DNA of 64,000 nt from Oscillospiraceae bacterium (GTDB lineage Bacteria; Bacillota; Clostridia; Oscillospirales; Oscillospiraceae). The stretch spans positions 60,814 through 124,813 of the forward strand of contig WQWC01000002.1 of assembly GCA_009785525.1 (NCBI GenBank), written 5' to 3'. Positions 39,243 to 48,942 of the stretch are shown piece by piece. The position numbers and the translations under genes were made by a program. Every line of letters begins with the position of its first letter. The stretch's first letter is position 1. The notes under the pieces are model-generated. The model worked only from the letters and a program-made list of their open reading frames with translations, searched no databases and was not told where the DNA came from.

Positions 39243-39421
39243 GGTGCAAAAGCCTGTTTTGCAAACAGGCCTAGGGAATCAGGTTAGAATCCTGAGCAGT
39301 CCTGCTGCCGTATTGACCCAGCCGCGTTTCACGTTCCATAGGGGGACAGTCATTGGGTAAATTGTTATCCGAGAAGGCGAAACGTTGGCGCGTAAAGGTC
39401 TTAGCCGGAATACCTGCCTCA
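39243..39421 (+). promoter_or_regulatory. Cobalamin riboswitch
   Basis: aaggtgcaaaagcctgttttgcaaacaggcctagggaatcaggttagaatcctgagcagtcctgctgccgta...gagaaggcgaaacg...agccggaatacctgcc. Confidence 0.88.
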
Positions 39422-39499
39422 TTTTCCATAGCAGCTCCACAGAGTATGGGGACTTTATGATTTGTTGTGGGACATGTATTGTCTCGTGGTATTGCAGTT

Positions 39500-39534
39500 A
39501 TCCCGGCTCGTGTAATGAGGCGGGATTTTTATTT
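39500..39534 (+). terminator. Riboswitch-associated terminator
   Basis: atcccggctcgtgtaatgaggcgggatttttatttt just before cobT. Confidence 0.7.
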
Positions 39535-39545
39535 TGGAGGATTGC

Positions 39546-40631
39546 ATGTTAAAAGAATACATATCCCAGATCAAAGCGCTTGATACCGGCGCAATGGAAC
39601 GCGCGAGAATCCGTCTTGACAATCTTGCCAAGCCGCCCGGCAGTCTCGGCAGACTTGAGGATATCGCCGAAAAACTTGCCGGGATCAGCGGAGAGCTGTT
39701 TTATGATACAAGCAAACGGTGCGTGATAATAATGTCCGGGGATAACGGAGTCTTTGAAGAAGGCGTCGCCGCGACTCCGCAATCGGTCACATACGCGCAG
39801 ACTATCAATTTTGCCAGAGGCCTCACCGGAGTGGCGGCAATAGCGAAGCAGTTCAATACCGATTTGATTATCACCGATGTCGGGATAAACGCCGATATCG
39901 ATTTCCCCGGCGTGAGGGATAGGAAAATCAGAAAAGCTACATGGAACATAGCCAAAGGCAGTGCCATGACATGCGAAGAGGCTGAACAGGTGATTTTAAT
40001 CGGGATAGAAACAGCTATCGAAGCCGCGCAAAACGGATACAAGCTGCTCGGCGCCGGTGAGATGGGCATCGCGAACACAACGACTTCCGCCGCCGTATTG
40101 TGCGCACTCACAGATTTACCGGCGGAACAGATAGCCGGAAAAGGCGCCGGGTTGAAAGAAGAGGCATACAGGCATAAGATTGAAGTTGTGAGAAGCGCCG
40201 TCAAAAACAACCGGCCCAATCCGGACGACGCCGTGGACGTTCTGGCAAAAGTCGGCGGATTTGAGATAGCGGCCATGACGGGTGTGTTTTTGGGCGGGGC
40301 GGTTGCCCGTGTCCCAGTGGTAATCGACGGATTTGTCTCAATAGTTGCAGCCCTATGCGCGGCGAGAATTTCGCCGGTTGCGAAAGATTATATGATAGCG
40401 TCTCACGCGTCGTTTGAGCAGGGATTTGTTCATGCGGCAAAGGCGTTGGGGGTTGAGCCGTATCTGAACCTGAACATGCGCCTTGGTGAAGGCAGCGGCT
40501 GCCCGATAATGTTCGCGGTAATCGACGCCGCGTGCGCCGCGATACGGGACATGGCAACATTTGAAGAAGCTGAGATCAACGATGAATATGTAGATGAGCT
40601 GAGAACCGGCGACAGCTTTACAATACGGTGA
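39546..40631 (+). CDS. cobT: Nicotinate-nucleotide--dimethylbenzimidazole phosphoribosyltransferase
   Basis: LAKPPGSLGRLEDIAEKLAGI, MSGDNGVFEEGVAATPQSVT, LLGAGEMGIANTTTSAAVL, GEGSGCPI. Confidence 0.96.
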   Translation: MLKEYISQIKALDTGAMERARIRLDNLAKPPGSLGRLEDIAEKLAGISGELFYDTSKRCVIIMSGDNGVFEEGVAATPQSVTYAQTINFARGLTGVAAIAKQFNTDLIITDVGINADIDFPGVRDRKIRKATWNIAKGSAMTCEEAEQVILIGIETAIEAAQNGYKLLGAGEMGIANTTTSAAVLCALTDLPAEQIAGKGAGLKEEAYRHKIEVVRSAVKNNRPNPDDAVDVLAKVGGFEIAAMTGVFLGGAVARVPVVIDGFVSIVAALCAARISPVAKDYMIASHASFEQGFVHAAKALGVEPYLNLNMRLGEGSGCPIMFAVIDAACAAIRDMATFEEAEINDEYVDELRTGDSFTIR

Positions 40632-40635
40632 CGCG

Positions 40636-41196
40636 ATGAAGATATTTATTTCAGGCGGCTGCAAAAACGGGAAGTCGTATTACGCACAAAAGCTCGCAAA
40701 AGCGCAGGCGGCGGGCGAATTATATTATGTTGCGACAATGAAATCCGCGGATTCAGAGGACGATGAGCGTATCGAACGTCACCAGAGAGAACGCGATGGC
40801 TGGGGGTTCACAACAGTGGAACAGCCCGCCGATATTGAGAATATTTTGCATAACTGCGACAGCGGCGGATCATTCCTGTTCGACAGCTTGACTGCGCTAC
40901 TATCAAATGAAATGTTCCCGATGGACGGCGATATAAATGTCCGCGCGGCAGAAAAGGTATCAAGCGGACTTAACCGTATTTTGGATGAGGTTGAGGATAT
41001 AGTAATCGTTTCGGACTACATATACAGCGACGCGATGATATACGATGAACTCACGGAACAATACCGCGAATCGCTTGCCGCGCTTGATCGTGAAGCCGCA
41101 GGAAAGTGCGATGTTGTGCTGGAAGCCGCGTATGCGAATTTAATCGTCCATAAAGGTGAGGAAATGTTCCATGGCATTTATCAAAAGATTCTTTAA
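40636..41196 (+). CDS. cobU: Adenosylcobinamide kinase / adenosylcobinamide-phosphate guanylyltransferase
   Basis: FISGGCKNGKSYYAQKLA, YYVATMKSADSEDDERIERHQRERDGWGF. Confidence 0.93.
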   Translation: MKIFISGGCKNGKSYYAQKLAKAQAAGELYYVATMKSADSEDDERIERHQRERDGWGFTTVEQPADIENILHNCDSGGSFLFDSLTALLSNEMFPMDGDINVRAAEKVSSGLNRILDEVEDIVIVSDYIYSDAMIYDELTEQYRESLAALDREAAGKCDVVLEAAYANLIVHKGEEMFHGIYQKIL

Positions 41197-41941
41197 GGGG
41201 CTGTACATGTCGTTCAGCATGTTCTGCACGATACCACTGCCATTTAAAATATGGGATGACGCCAGCGCGAACTTAATGCTCCCGATGTTCCCACTTGTGG
41301 GCGTATTGGTCGGTGTGTTATGGTGGGGAGTCGCACATGTTTTGATGCTTACAGGGATACACGTCATGCTCACGTCGGCAATATTTATGTTGATGCCGTT
41401 TCTGGCAACCGGGTTTCTGCATTTGGACGGGTACATGGACACAAGTGACGCGATTTTATCGCGCCGTCCGCTTGAGGATAAGCTGCGTATACTAAAAGAT
41501 CCGAACGCCGGTGCGTTCAGTGTTATAATGCTTGCCGTTTTGTTTATCCTGCAGTTCGCGGCATCATTCGCAGTTATTGAAAATGGGAGATATTTTATAC
41601 TGCTGATCGTTATAACGGTCGTGTCGCGCTGTTGCTCTGGACTGTCTGGACTCTGTTTGAAAACACTGGAGCAAAGCGGATATGTCAACATGTTCCGCCA
41701 AGGCGCCGGGGGACGGCACAAAATTTGTTTGATCGTTATAGCCGCTATTGCGTTCGCATTTGCGTATTTCATCGCGGGATTTTACGGCATTAGTGTCGCC
41801 GCGCTCACGGTTGCGGGATTTGTCGGGGCGATGGCATATGCATATTTCGGCTTAAAAGGTGTTTCGGGCGATTTGATGGGGTTCGCGCTTGTGATAAGCG
41901 AACTGTGTGGTCTCGTTGCGCTGTCTGTAATGTGGAGGTAA
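41171..41941 (+). CDS. cobS: Adenosylcobinamide-GDP ribazoletransferase
   Basis: FSMFCTIPLP, FLATGFLHLDGYMDTSDAILSRRPLEDKLRILKDPNAGAFSVI. Confidence 0.95.
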   Translation: MAFIKRFFKGLYMSFSMFCTIPLPFKIWDDASANLMLPMFPLVGVLVGVLWWGVAHVLMLTGIHVMLTSAIFMLMPFLATGFLHLDGYMDTSDAILSRRPLEDKLRILKDPNAGAFSVIMLAVLFILQFAASFAVIENGRYFILLIVITVVSRCCSGLSGLCLKTLEQSGYVNMFRQGAGGRHKICLIVIAAIAFAFAYFIAGFYGISVAALTVAGFVGAMAYAYFGLKGVSGDLMGFALVISELCGLVALSVMWR

Positions 41942-41946
41942 AAGAC

Positions 41947-42327
41947 ATGATTCTAATATTCGGCGGGGCCTATCAGGGTAAGCTAGACTATGCGTTAGAT
42001 CGGTTCAATTTATCGGAGAAAGACATTTTTCGGTGCAGTGATGACAATTCAGATATGCCCGAAAACAAGAAGATTATATACGAAATAGACAAATGGATTC
42101 TGGCGCTTGTGAAAACAGAACCCGGAACCACGGACGCGGTAAAGCAATTTATTATCAAAAATAAAGACGCTGTTGTGATCTGCAACGATATTTCCAGCGG
42201 AGTTGTCCCGATAGATCCGCTGTTGCGGAAATGGAGAGAAACCGTTGGCAGAACGCTTGCGGCATTGTCCCGCGAATCTGATGAGGTTGTCCGGCTGTTC
42301 TGCGGCATACCGACAATGTTGAAGTGA
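41947..42327 (+). CDS. CobU-like P-loop protein in cobalamin operon
   Basis: MILIFGGAYQGKLDYAL P-loop; ICNDISSGVVPIDPLLRKWRETVGRTLAALSRESDEVVRLFCGIP. Confidence 0.7.
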   Translation: MILIFGGAYQGKLDYALDRFNLSEKDIFRCSDDNSDMPENKKIIYEIDKWILALVKTEPGTTDAVKQFIIKNKDAVVICNDISSGVVPIDPLLRKWRETVGRTLAALSRESDEVVRLFCGIPTMLK

Positions 42328-42902
42328 TGAAGATACATTTAATCAGACACGGGGAAACGATGGCGACCGAGAAAAAATTGTATTATGGAAAAACCGATTT
42401 GCCGTTGACTGCGTCCGGTGTTGAGGGAATCGCACTTCTGCGCAAACAAGGGATATATCCCGAGGGCGGCATATTTTTCACAAGCGGGCTTTTGCGGGCG
42501 GAACAGACTTTTAATATAATTTACGGAAATATGCGCAGAAGAGTAATACCGCTTATAGCCGAACTAAATGTCGGCGAATTTGAAATGAAAAGCTACGATG
42601 AACTAAAAGACAGGGCTGATTATCAGGCATGGATAACTGACGAAACCGGTGATGTTGCCTGTCCCGGCGGGGAGAGTGTAAACCAATTTAGGAGTCGTAT
42701 TATGGAGGGCTATAACCGCATAATAAGCGAAGTGCGGGAAAGCATGTCAGCCATCGCGGTGTGTCATGGCGGCGTCATTGCTTTAATTATGGAGCATCTC
42801 TACCCCGGCGAGAAAAATTTTTACGAGTGGGTGCCTGAAACGGGGCGTGGATACACGATTGCGTATGACTCGGACGGGCTTCACGAATATGAACCTATTT
42901 AA
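42324..42902 (+). CDS. Histidine phosphatase family protein (alpha-ribazole phosphatase-like)
   Basis: IHLIRHGETMATEKKLYYGKTDLPLTASG; AVCHGGVIALIM. Confidence 0.88.
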   Translation: MMKIHLIRHGETMATEKKLYYGKTDLPLTASGVEGIALLRKQGIYPEGGIFFTSGLLRAEQTFNIIYGNMRRRVIPLIAELNVGEFEMKSYDELKDRADYQAWITDETGDVACPGGESVNQFRSRIMEGYNRIISEVRESMSAIAVCHGGVIALIMEHLYPGEKNFYEWVPETGRGYTIAYDSDGLHEYEPI

Positions 42903-42921
42903 ATTAAAGGAGCTTATTAAA

Positions 42922-43896
42922 ATGAAAACAAGAAAAAAGATCATTGCCCTGTTCCTGGTGGCAATTATACTCACAGCCATCGCGGCTTGCACAGCTAATG
43001 AGCCGGAGGGAAGTCAGCCGGAGACAACAGAACCAATTGAGAACGGTCCCGAAACAGAGCTTCCAGCGACGGTCATAGACAGGGATAGAGAGGGCAACCC
43101 AATCACGCTGCCGGAGACTATAGCGCGGGTAATATCCATTGGCCCGTCGAACACCGAAATCCTTACCGCACTCGGCTTCGCTGACAGAATCGTCGCCACC
43201 GATACATTTTCCGACAACATTGACGGAATAGACCCCGCCATCGCTATACTGGATATGATGGCCATTGACGGGGAGCAGATTCTTTATCTGCAGCCTGACG
43301 TTGTTTTTATAACGGGAATAACCAGGCAAGGTACCGATGACCCGTTCAGACTTGTAGACGACGAGGGAATATGCATAATATTTATACCTTCAAGCACAAG
43401 CATAGAGGGCATAAAAGAAGATATCCGCTTCATCGCGGCGGTGATGGGGGCGGAACCCGGCGGTGAGGAGCTTATTGAGGGCATGGACGCGGCGATAGAT
43501 GAAGTGCGGCAAATTGGTGAAACTATAACAGAACGAAGAACCGTTTACTTTGAAATTACCCCCGCCCCGTGGATGGTCAGTTTCGGCGCGGGTACGTTTT
43601 TGAATGAAATGCTAGAAATAATCGGCGCTGAAAACATTTTTGCCGATGAAGAGGGCTGGATATCAGTCGCGGACGAAGTTATGCTGATGGCTAATCCTGA
43701 TGTAATCCTCACATCGGTGAACTTTATTGACGACCCGATTGGTGAGATTATTAGCAGACCCGGCTGGGGCGGAATAACAGCTGTACAGAACGGCGATATA
43801 TTCATAATAGATACCGACGCAAGCAACCGCCCGAACCACAACATAGTGATAGCGCTGCGCGAAATGGCAAGGGCAATATACCCAGATGCGTTTTAG
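42922..43896 (+). CDS. BtuF-like ABC transporter substrate-binding lipoprotein
   Basis: Lipobox AIILTAIAACTA; ARVISIGPSNTEILTALGFADRIVATDTFSDN; PWMVSFGAGTFLNEMLEIIGAENIF. Confidence 0.88.
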   Translation: MKTRKKIIALFLVAIILTAIAACTANEPEGSQPETTEPIENGPETELPATVIDRDREGNPITLPETIARVISIGPSNTEILTALGFADRIVATDTFSDNIDGIDPAIAILDMMAIDGEQILYLQPDVVFITGITRQGTDDPFRLVDDEGICIIFIPSSTSIEGIKEDIRFIAAVMGAEPGGEELIEGMDAAIDEVRQIGETITERRTVYFEITPAPWMVSFGAGTFLNEMLEIIGAENIFADEEGWISVADEVMLMANPDVILTSVNFIDDPIGEIISRPGWGGITAVQNGDIFIIDTDASNRPNHNIVIALREMARAIYPDAF

Positions 43897-43927
43897 CGGG
43901 ATGTTTTCGTAGGACCTATACACAAAT

Positions 43928-43965
43928 ATCACCCCGCCTAAATAATTGGCGGGGTGATATTTTAG
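43928..43965 (+). terminator. Intrinsic terminator of cob operon
   Basis: aaatatcaccccgcctaaataattggcggggtgatatttt. Confidence 0.85.
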
Positions 43966-44050
43966 ATCATCCCCTTCATGCGTGAATGGGGAAGGGGGAT
44001 GTCCAAAACAAAACATTGACAACTTGACCTACAACCTATAATATCATACT

Positions 44051-45181
44051 ATGTTTAAACTACTTACAAAACAAGGCCGCGCCCGCAGAGGCGTGCTGAC
44101 CACGCCGCACGGCACAGTAGATACCCCGGTTTTTATGAATGTCGCGACTCAAGCGGCGGTGAAAGGCGCACTTTCCGCTAACGATTTAACATCTATCAAC
44201 TGCCAGGTCGCGCTTGCAAACACGTATCATCTGCATGTTCGGCCCGGGGATGAGCTTATACGCGCCCTCGATGGATTGCACAAGTTTATGGGCTGGGACG
44301 CTCCACTGTTGACCGACAGCGGCGGGTTTCAAATATTCTCGCTAGCGTCGCGCAGGACGATTTCTGAAGACGGCGTGGTGTTCCAATCCCACGTTGACGG
44401 GCGGAGAATATTCATGTCGCCGGAGGACAGCGTGCGGATACAGTCCAACCTAGGCTCCGACATCGCGATGGCATTCGATGAGTGTATCCCGATTCCGTCA
44501 AGCCGCGAGTACGTGCTGGAATCCTGTAATAGAACGACAAGATGGCTTATCAGGTGCCATGACGAGCTAGCACGGCAGCAAGAGTCCGCAATCAATCAGG
44601 GGCAAATGCTGTTTGGAATCAATCAGGGCGCGGTGTTCAATGACATACGCATCGCGCATATGCGGCGGATTGCGGAGCTTGAGCTGCCGGGTTACGCAAT
44701 CGGCGGATTAGCCGTCGGCGAGACGGCAACGGAGATGTATGATATAGTCGAAACTGTGGAAGAGCATATGCCGCAGGATCGCCCCCGCTATCTGATGGGG
44801 GTTGGCACGCCTTTGAATCTTATTGAGGCTGTGGCCCGCGGCATAGATATGTTTGACTGCGTGATGCCCGCCAGAAACGGCCGCCACGGCAGATTGTTCA
44901 CTAAGTGGGGCAGTATTAATATACTGAACGAAAAATTTAAAGATGACCCGCGCCCGATTGATGAAGAATGCAACTGCCCCGTATGCGCGAAGCCCTTTGC
45001 GCGGGCGTATATCCGGCATTTGTTCAAGTCCGGTGAAATGCTGGCAATGCGCCTTGCAGTTCTGCACAACCTGCATTTTTACAATGATTTGATGCGAAAA
45101 ATCCGGGACTCAATAGATAACGGATCTTTTGAAGAACTGCGGGCAAATTTATCTTGCAATTTTGTTCAGGGACAAGTATAA
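44051..45181 (+). CDS. tgt: Queuine tRNA-ribosyltransferase
   Basis: RRGVLTTPHGTVDTPVFMNVATQAAVKG, LTDSGGFQIFSLA, GGLAVGET, CNCPVCAKPFARAYIRHL. Confidence 0.97.
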   Translation: MFKLLTKQGRARRGVLTTPHGTVDTPVFMNVATQAAVKGALSANDLTSINCQVALANTYHLHVRPGDELIRALDGLHKFMGWDAPLLTDSGGFQIFSLASRRTISEDGVVFQSHVDGRRIFMSPEDSVRIQSNLGSDIAMAFDECIPIPSSREYVLESCNRTTRWLIRCHDELARQQESAINQGQMLFGINQGAVFNDIRIAHMRRIAELELPGYAIGGLAVGETATEMYDIVETVEEHMPQDRPRYLMGVGTPLNLIEAVARGIDMFDCVMPARNGRHGRLFTKWGSINILNEKFKDDPRPIDEECNCPVCAKPFARAYIRHLFKSGEMLAMRLAVLHNLHFYNDLMRKIRDSIDNGSFEELRANLSCNFVQGQV

Positions 45182-45218
45182 TGCTTGATAGTCTAACAAA
45201 TACTGGAGGAAATTAACA

Positions 45219-45503
45219 TTGGAATTCACAACTATAATAATGCTGGTGGGTATGGTCGCTATATTCTACTTTTTTATGATCCGCCCGGAACGCAAGAAGA
45301 AAAGAGCCCTGCAAGATATGCGCAACAGCCTCTCTGTCGGTGACACGATAACGACTATCGGCGGCATGGTAGGCAAAGTGGTGGATATTGATGGGGAGAA
45401 AATCACTTTCGAGACAGGTGCGGACAGGGTTCGTATACAAATCGCCAAATGGGCGATATCTACAGTAGGTGACTCCGCGGAATCACCTCCGCAACGAAGA
45501 TAA
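45219..45503 (+). CDS. yajC: Preprotein translocase subunit YajC
   Basis: MVAIFYFFMIRPERKKKRALQDMRNSLSVGDTITTIGGMVGKVVDIDGEKITFE. Confidence 0.93.
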   Translation: MEFTTIIMLVGMVAIFYFFMIRPERKKKRALQDMRNSLSVGDTITTIGGMVGKVVDIDGEKITFETGADRVRIQIAKWAISTVGDSAESPPQRR

Positions 45504-45661
45504 CAACGACTTAGGGGCGGCCTTATGGCCGTCCGTTGTTTTTTGTGTGGTTGTTTTACAAATGCGATTAATTGCGATCACTGGTGATTTATTGTGGCCG
45601 CGGGCGACTGATAGCCGCCCCTATATGGGTACACAGCCCCGTTTCAAACAAATAGCTTGTC

Positions 45662-45725
45662 ATTTTACGCCCTCTGAAAGAATAGTATGTCTTACGACTA
45701 TATTTCTTTGAGAGGGCGGTTTTTA
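45662..45725. terminator. Terminator-like hairpin
   Basis: cgccctctgaaagaa...tttctttgagagggcggttttt. Confidence 0.6.
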
Positions 45726-46150
45726 TGCAAAAAAGTGATGTTCAAAGAGGTGGGAAAAATCCGGGATTCGCCGCTGTGGCGCTGCGCGGTGCGCTGATGG
45801 GTCTCGGTGTTATATTAGTCTTACTTGCCGTCTTTGCCCTGTTTGTATCCTCTGGACGTGTGCCGGAGCAGGCGATGAGTATTATTATGTGGGGCACGGC
45901 GGCACTCGGTGCGTTTTCTGGGACCGTTATGGCTGTGCGGGTACACTCACAGCGCACGCTGATGATGGGGCCTGCCATATCCGGAACGCTGTTCGCCCTG
46001 ACGCTCATCGGCTCCGCGTTCTCCGTTGACGGCGGATTGATCGGGCCGTTGACCCCGGGGCTGCTGCTCGCAATTTTCGGCGGCGGCGTGCTGGGCAGTT
46101 TGATATCCCCGAAAAAGAAGGGAGCCGCCCGCTCCCGCAGGCGCGGGTGA
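45725..46150 (+). CDS. TIGR04086-like membrane protein
   Basis: Four predicted TM segments, YrzE-like pattern; downstream of tgt-yajC. Confidence 0.7.
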   Translation: MQKSDVQRGGKNPGFAAVALRGALMGLGVILVLLAVFALFVSSGRVPEQAMSIIMWGTAALGAFSGTVMAVRVHSQRTLMMGPAISGTLFALTLIGSAFSVDGGLIGPLTPGLLLAIFGGGVLGSLISPKKKGAARSRRRG

Positions 46151-46153
46151 TCT

Positions 46154-48829
46154 ATGACCGGCACAAGCGTGAACGAAGCCGCAAAAAGGATAAAAGGGCT
46201 TTCTGAAAAAGAAGTCTTACAGGCAAGAGATCTGCACGGCGACAACTATCTCGCGGAGCGTAAGCGGAAGGGCTTTTTTAAGGAGTTTATCCGCAACTTC
46301 GGCGACCCGATAATCAAAATATTGCTGATCGCCCTGGCTGTGAATATAATTATACAGCTGCGCGACCTAGACTGGTACGAGTCCTTTGGAATCGCCGTTG
46401 CTATACTGATATCCACATTTGTCTCCACGCTGTCGGAATACGGCAGTGAATCCGCGTTTGAAAAGCTGCAGGAAGACGCGCTGAAGATAAAGTGCCGGGT
46501 GAAGCGTTCGGGCGCGGTCACAGAACTCGCGCTCGGCGAACTTGTCGTTGGGGATTATGTCTTGCTGCAAGCCGGGGAACGGATTCCAGCTGATGGGGTG
46601 ATAGTAGGTGGAGAGATTAGCGTCGATCAATCCCCGCTCAACGGCGAGAGCAAAGAGACATACAAGTCATCGAACGGAAAATCGTCATCAGACGCAGGGT
46701 TCAGCGATTGGACTAGGCTTTTCAGGGGCTCTATCGTCTTATCGGGCGAAGCTGTTATGCTTGTCAAAAATGTAGGTTCCAACACGTTTTACGGCAAGCT
46801 GGCAGAAGAAATTCAGGACGCGCCGAGGGAGAGTCCGCTTAAAGCGCGTCTGCGCCACCTCGCGGGGTCAATCAGCAAGCTCGGATACCTGGGCGCAGGT
46901 CTTGTGCTGTTCGCAAATCTGTTTTTCACCATCGTGGTGACGAATAGGTTTTACTGGCCCGCGATATTGGGTACGCTTGCAAATCCACAAATCCTGTCGG
47001 GATACCTGATTGCCGCTGTGACTCTGGCAATTTCCGTAGTCGTCGTCGCAATTCCGGAGGGGCTGCCGCTTATGATAACCGTCGTTCTGTCGTCTAACAT
47101 GAAGCGGATGCTACGCGACAACGTGCTTGTGCGCAGACTTGTGGGGATAGAGACATCCGGCAGTTTAAACATCCTGTTCACAGATAAGACAGGGACACTC
47201 ACTATGGGCAAGCTTAAAGTAAGCCGGTTTATAACAGGCGATGGCGTGAGTTTTGAAAGTTTCACAAAACTCAGTAAAACACATACCGGCAGATTGCTGG
47301 CTATCACGGCATTGCACAATACAGGCGCGTTTGTCGGCAAATCGGATGGGAAGGCCGCGGCTCTCGGCGGTAATTCTACAGAGCGTGCGCTGTTGGAGTT
47401 CACCGCATTGGGCCGGGGTGTGACTGATAAGCTCAGGCCGGTTGTGACCATCCCGTTCTCCAGCAGTTTAAAATTCTCCGCTGTACAGCTGGCAGGTGAT
47501 TTCTCTATAACCCTGATAAAAGGCGCGCCGGAGCTTATTCTGCCGAACTGCACGCATTGCTATAACGAACACGGAGCGGTTGTGGAATTCACAGGCGGTG
47601 CAAAGCTTAAATCGGAGATGGAGGCTTTGCAAAAAAACTCGTACAGACTGCTTGCCATCGCCGCCGGGGATTCGCCGTTGGGCAAGGCATCCCCCGGCGG
47701 GAATCTTACCCTCATAGGCATCTCCGCGATACGGGATGAAGTGCGGCGCGAGGCGGCAAGGGCTATCGCCGATGTCAGAGGCGCAGGAATTCAGGTCGTT
47801 ATGATTACCGGTGACAATAGGGACACCGCCGTCTCCGTTGCCCGTGAAGTCGGATTGCTACGCGACGATGGCGGGGATGCAAATTCAGTCATCACAAGCG
47901 CCGAGATGAAAAAGATGCCGGATACGGAGCTTAAACAGAGATTGCCGTCATTGCGGGTCGTAGCCAGGGCTGTGCCGTCCGACAAAAGCAGACTTGTCGC
48001 TATATCGCAGGATCTTGGACTGGTTACTGGTATGACGGGTGATGGGATCAACGACTCACCCGCCCTGAAGAAAGCAGACATCGGCTTTTCAATGGGTTCC
48101 GGGGCAGAGGTTGCAAAAGAGGCCGGGGATATCGTAATACTGGACGATAACTTTATGTCAATATCAAAAGCGATTCTATACGGCAGGACTATATTTAAGA
48201 GCATACGCAAGTTTATCATTTTCCAGTTAACTATAAACTTCTGTGCTGTCGGCATATCGGTTATTGGACCGTTTATAGGGATTAATTCGCCGATCACGGT
48301 TCTGCAGATGCTTTGGGTGAACATGGTGATGGATACGCTGGCAGGATTAGCGTTCGCTGGGGAACCGCCGCTGCGTGAATACATGAAAGAGCCGCCGAAA
48401 AAGCGCGATGAGCCTATTTTGAGTCCCTATATGTATAATCAAATTCTCGTCACAGGCACATACGTCACGCTTCTTTGCATACTGTTTCTGAAACTACCCA
48501 GAATCCGCGGCGTGTATCTGCCGCCGCATTTTATGACAGCATTTTTCGCTCTATTTATCTTTGCCGGGATTTTCAACAGCTTTAACGCCAGGACTGCACG
48601 GATTAATCTCTTCACAAACATTTGGAAGAACAAAGCGTTTATGATAATTATGCTCTTCGTAACCGCGGTGCAAATTATAATCATCTACTTCGGCGGAACT
48701 GTCTTCCGCACAACCGGCCTCACCGTCCGGGAGCTGCAATTCTCTATACTGCTAGCGTTTACGGTGATTCCCGTGGATATGATTCGCAAGGCGCTGATTG
48801 ACAAGCGCCGCCGTGGAAATGCGTTGTAG
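46154..48829 (+). CDS. Calcium-translocating type P-type ATPase
   Basis: FTDKTGTLTMGKL, VVAIPEGLPLMITV, MVTGDNRDTA-type and MTGDGINDSPALKKADIGFSMG. Confidence 0.96.
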   Translation: MTGTSVNEAAKRIKGLSEKEVLQARDLHGDNYLAERKRKGFFKEFIRNFGDPIIKILLIALAVNIIIQLRDLDWYESFGIAVAILISTFVSTLSEYGSESAFEKLQEDALKIKCRVKRSGAVTELALGELVVGDYVLLQAGERIPADGVIVGGEISVDQSPLNGESKETYKSSNGKSSSDAGFSDWTRLFRGSIVLSGEAVMLVKNVGSNTFYGKLAEEIQDAPRESPLKARLRHLAGSISKLGYLGAGLVLFANLFFTIVVTNRFYWPAILGTLANPQILSGYLIAAVTLAISVVVVAIPEGLPLMITVVLSSNMKRMLRDNVLVRRLVGIETSGSLNILFTDKTGTLTMGKLKVSRFITGDGVSFESFTKLSKTHTGRLLAITALHNTGAFVGKSDGKAAALGGNSTERALLEFTALGRGVTDKLRPVVTIPFSSSLKFSAVQLAGDFSITLIKGAPELILPNCTHCYNEHGAVVEFTGGAKLKSEMEALQKNSYRLLAIAAGDSPLGKASPGGNLTLIGISAIRDEVRREAARAIADVRGAGIQVVMITGDNRDTAVSVAREVGLLRDDGGDANSVITSAEMKKMPDTELKQRLPSLRVVARAVPSDKSRLVAISQDLGLVTGMTGDGINDSPALKKADIGFSMGSGAEVAKEAGDIVILDDNFMSISKAILYGRTIFKSIRKFIIFQLTINFCAVGISVIGPFIGINSPITVLQMLWVNMVMDTLAGLAFAGEPPLREYMKEPPKKRDEPILSPYMYNQILVTGTYVTLLCILFLKLPRIRGVYLPPHFMTAFFALFIFAGIFNSFNARTARINLFTNIWKNKAFMIIMLFVTAVQIIIIYFGGTVFRTTGLTVRELQFSILLAFTVIPVDMIRKALIDKRRRGNAL

Positions 48830-48942
48830 ATGCGACCGTCTCGGTCGCCCGCGGGCGGTCTGGGGATGACCGCCCCTACGGAGTCGGCAAAAATCCAACC
48901 ACGGGGCGCGTTATATACCCCTATCCCCCATCAGGAGGCAAC

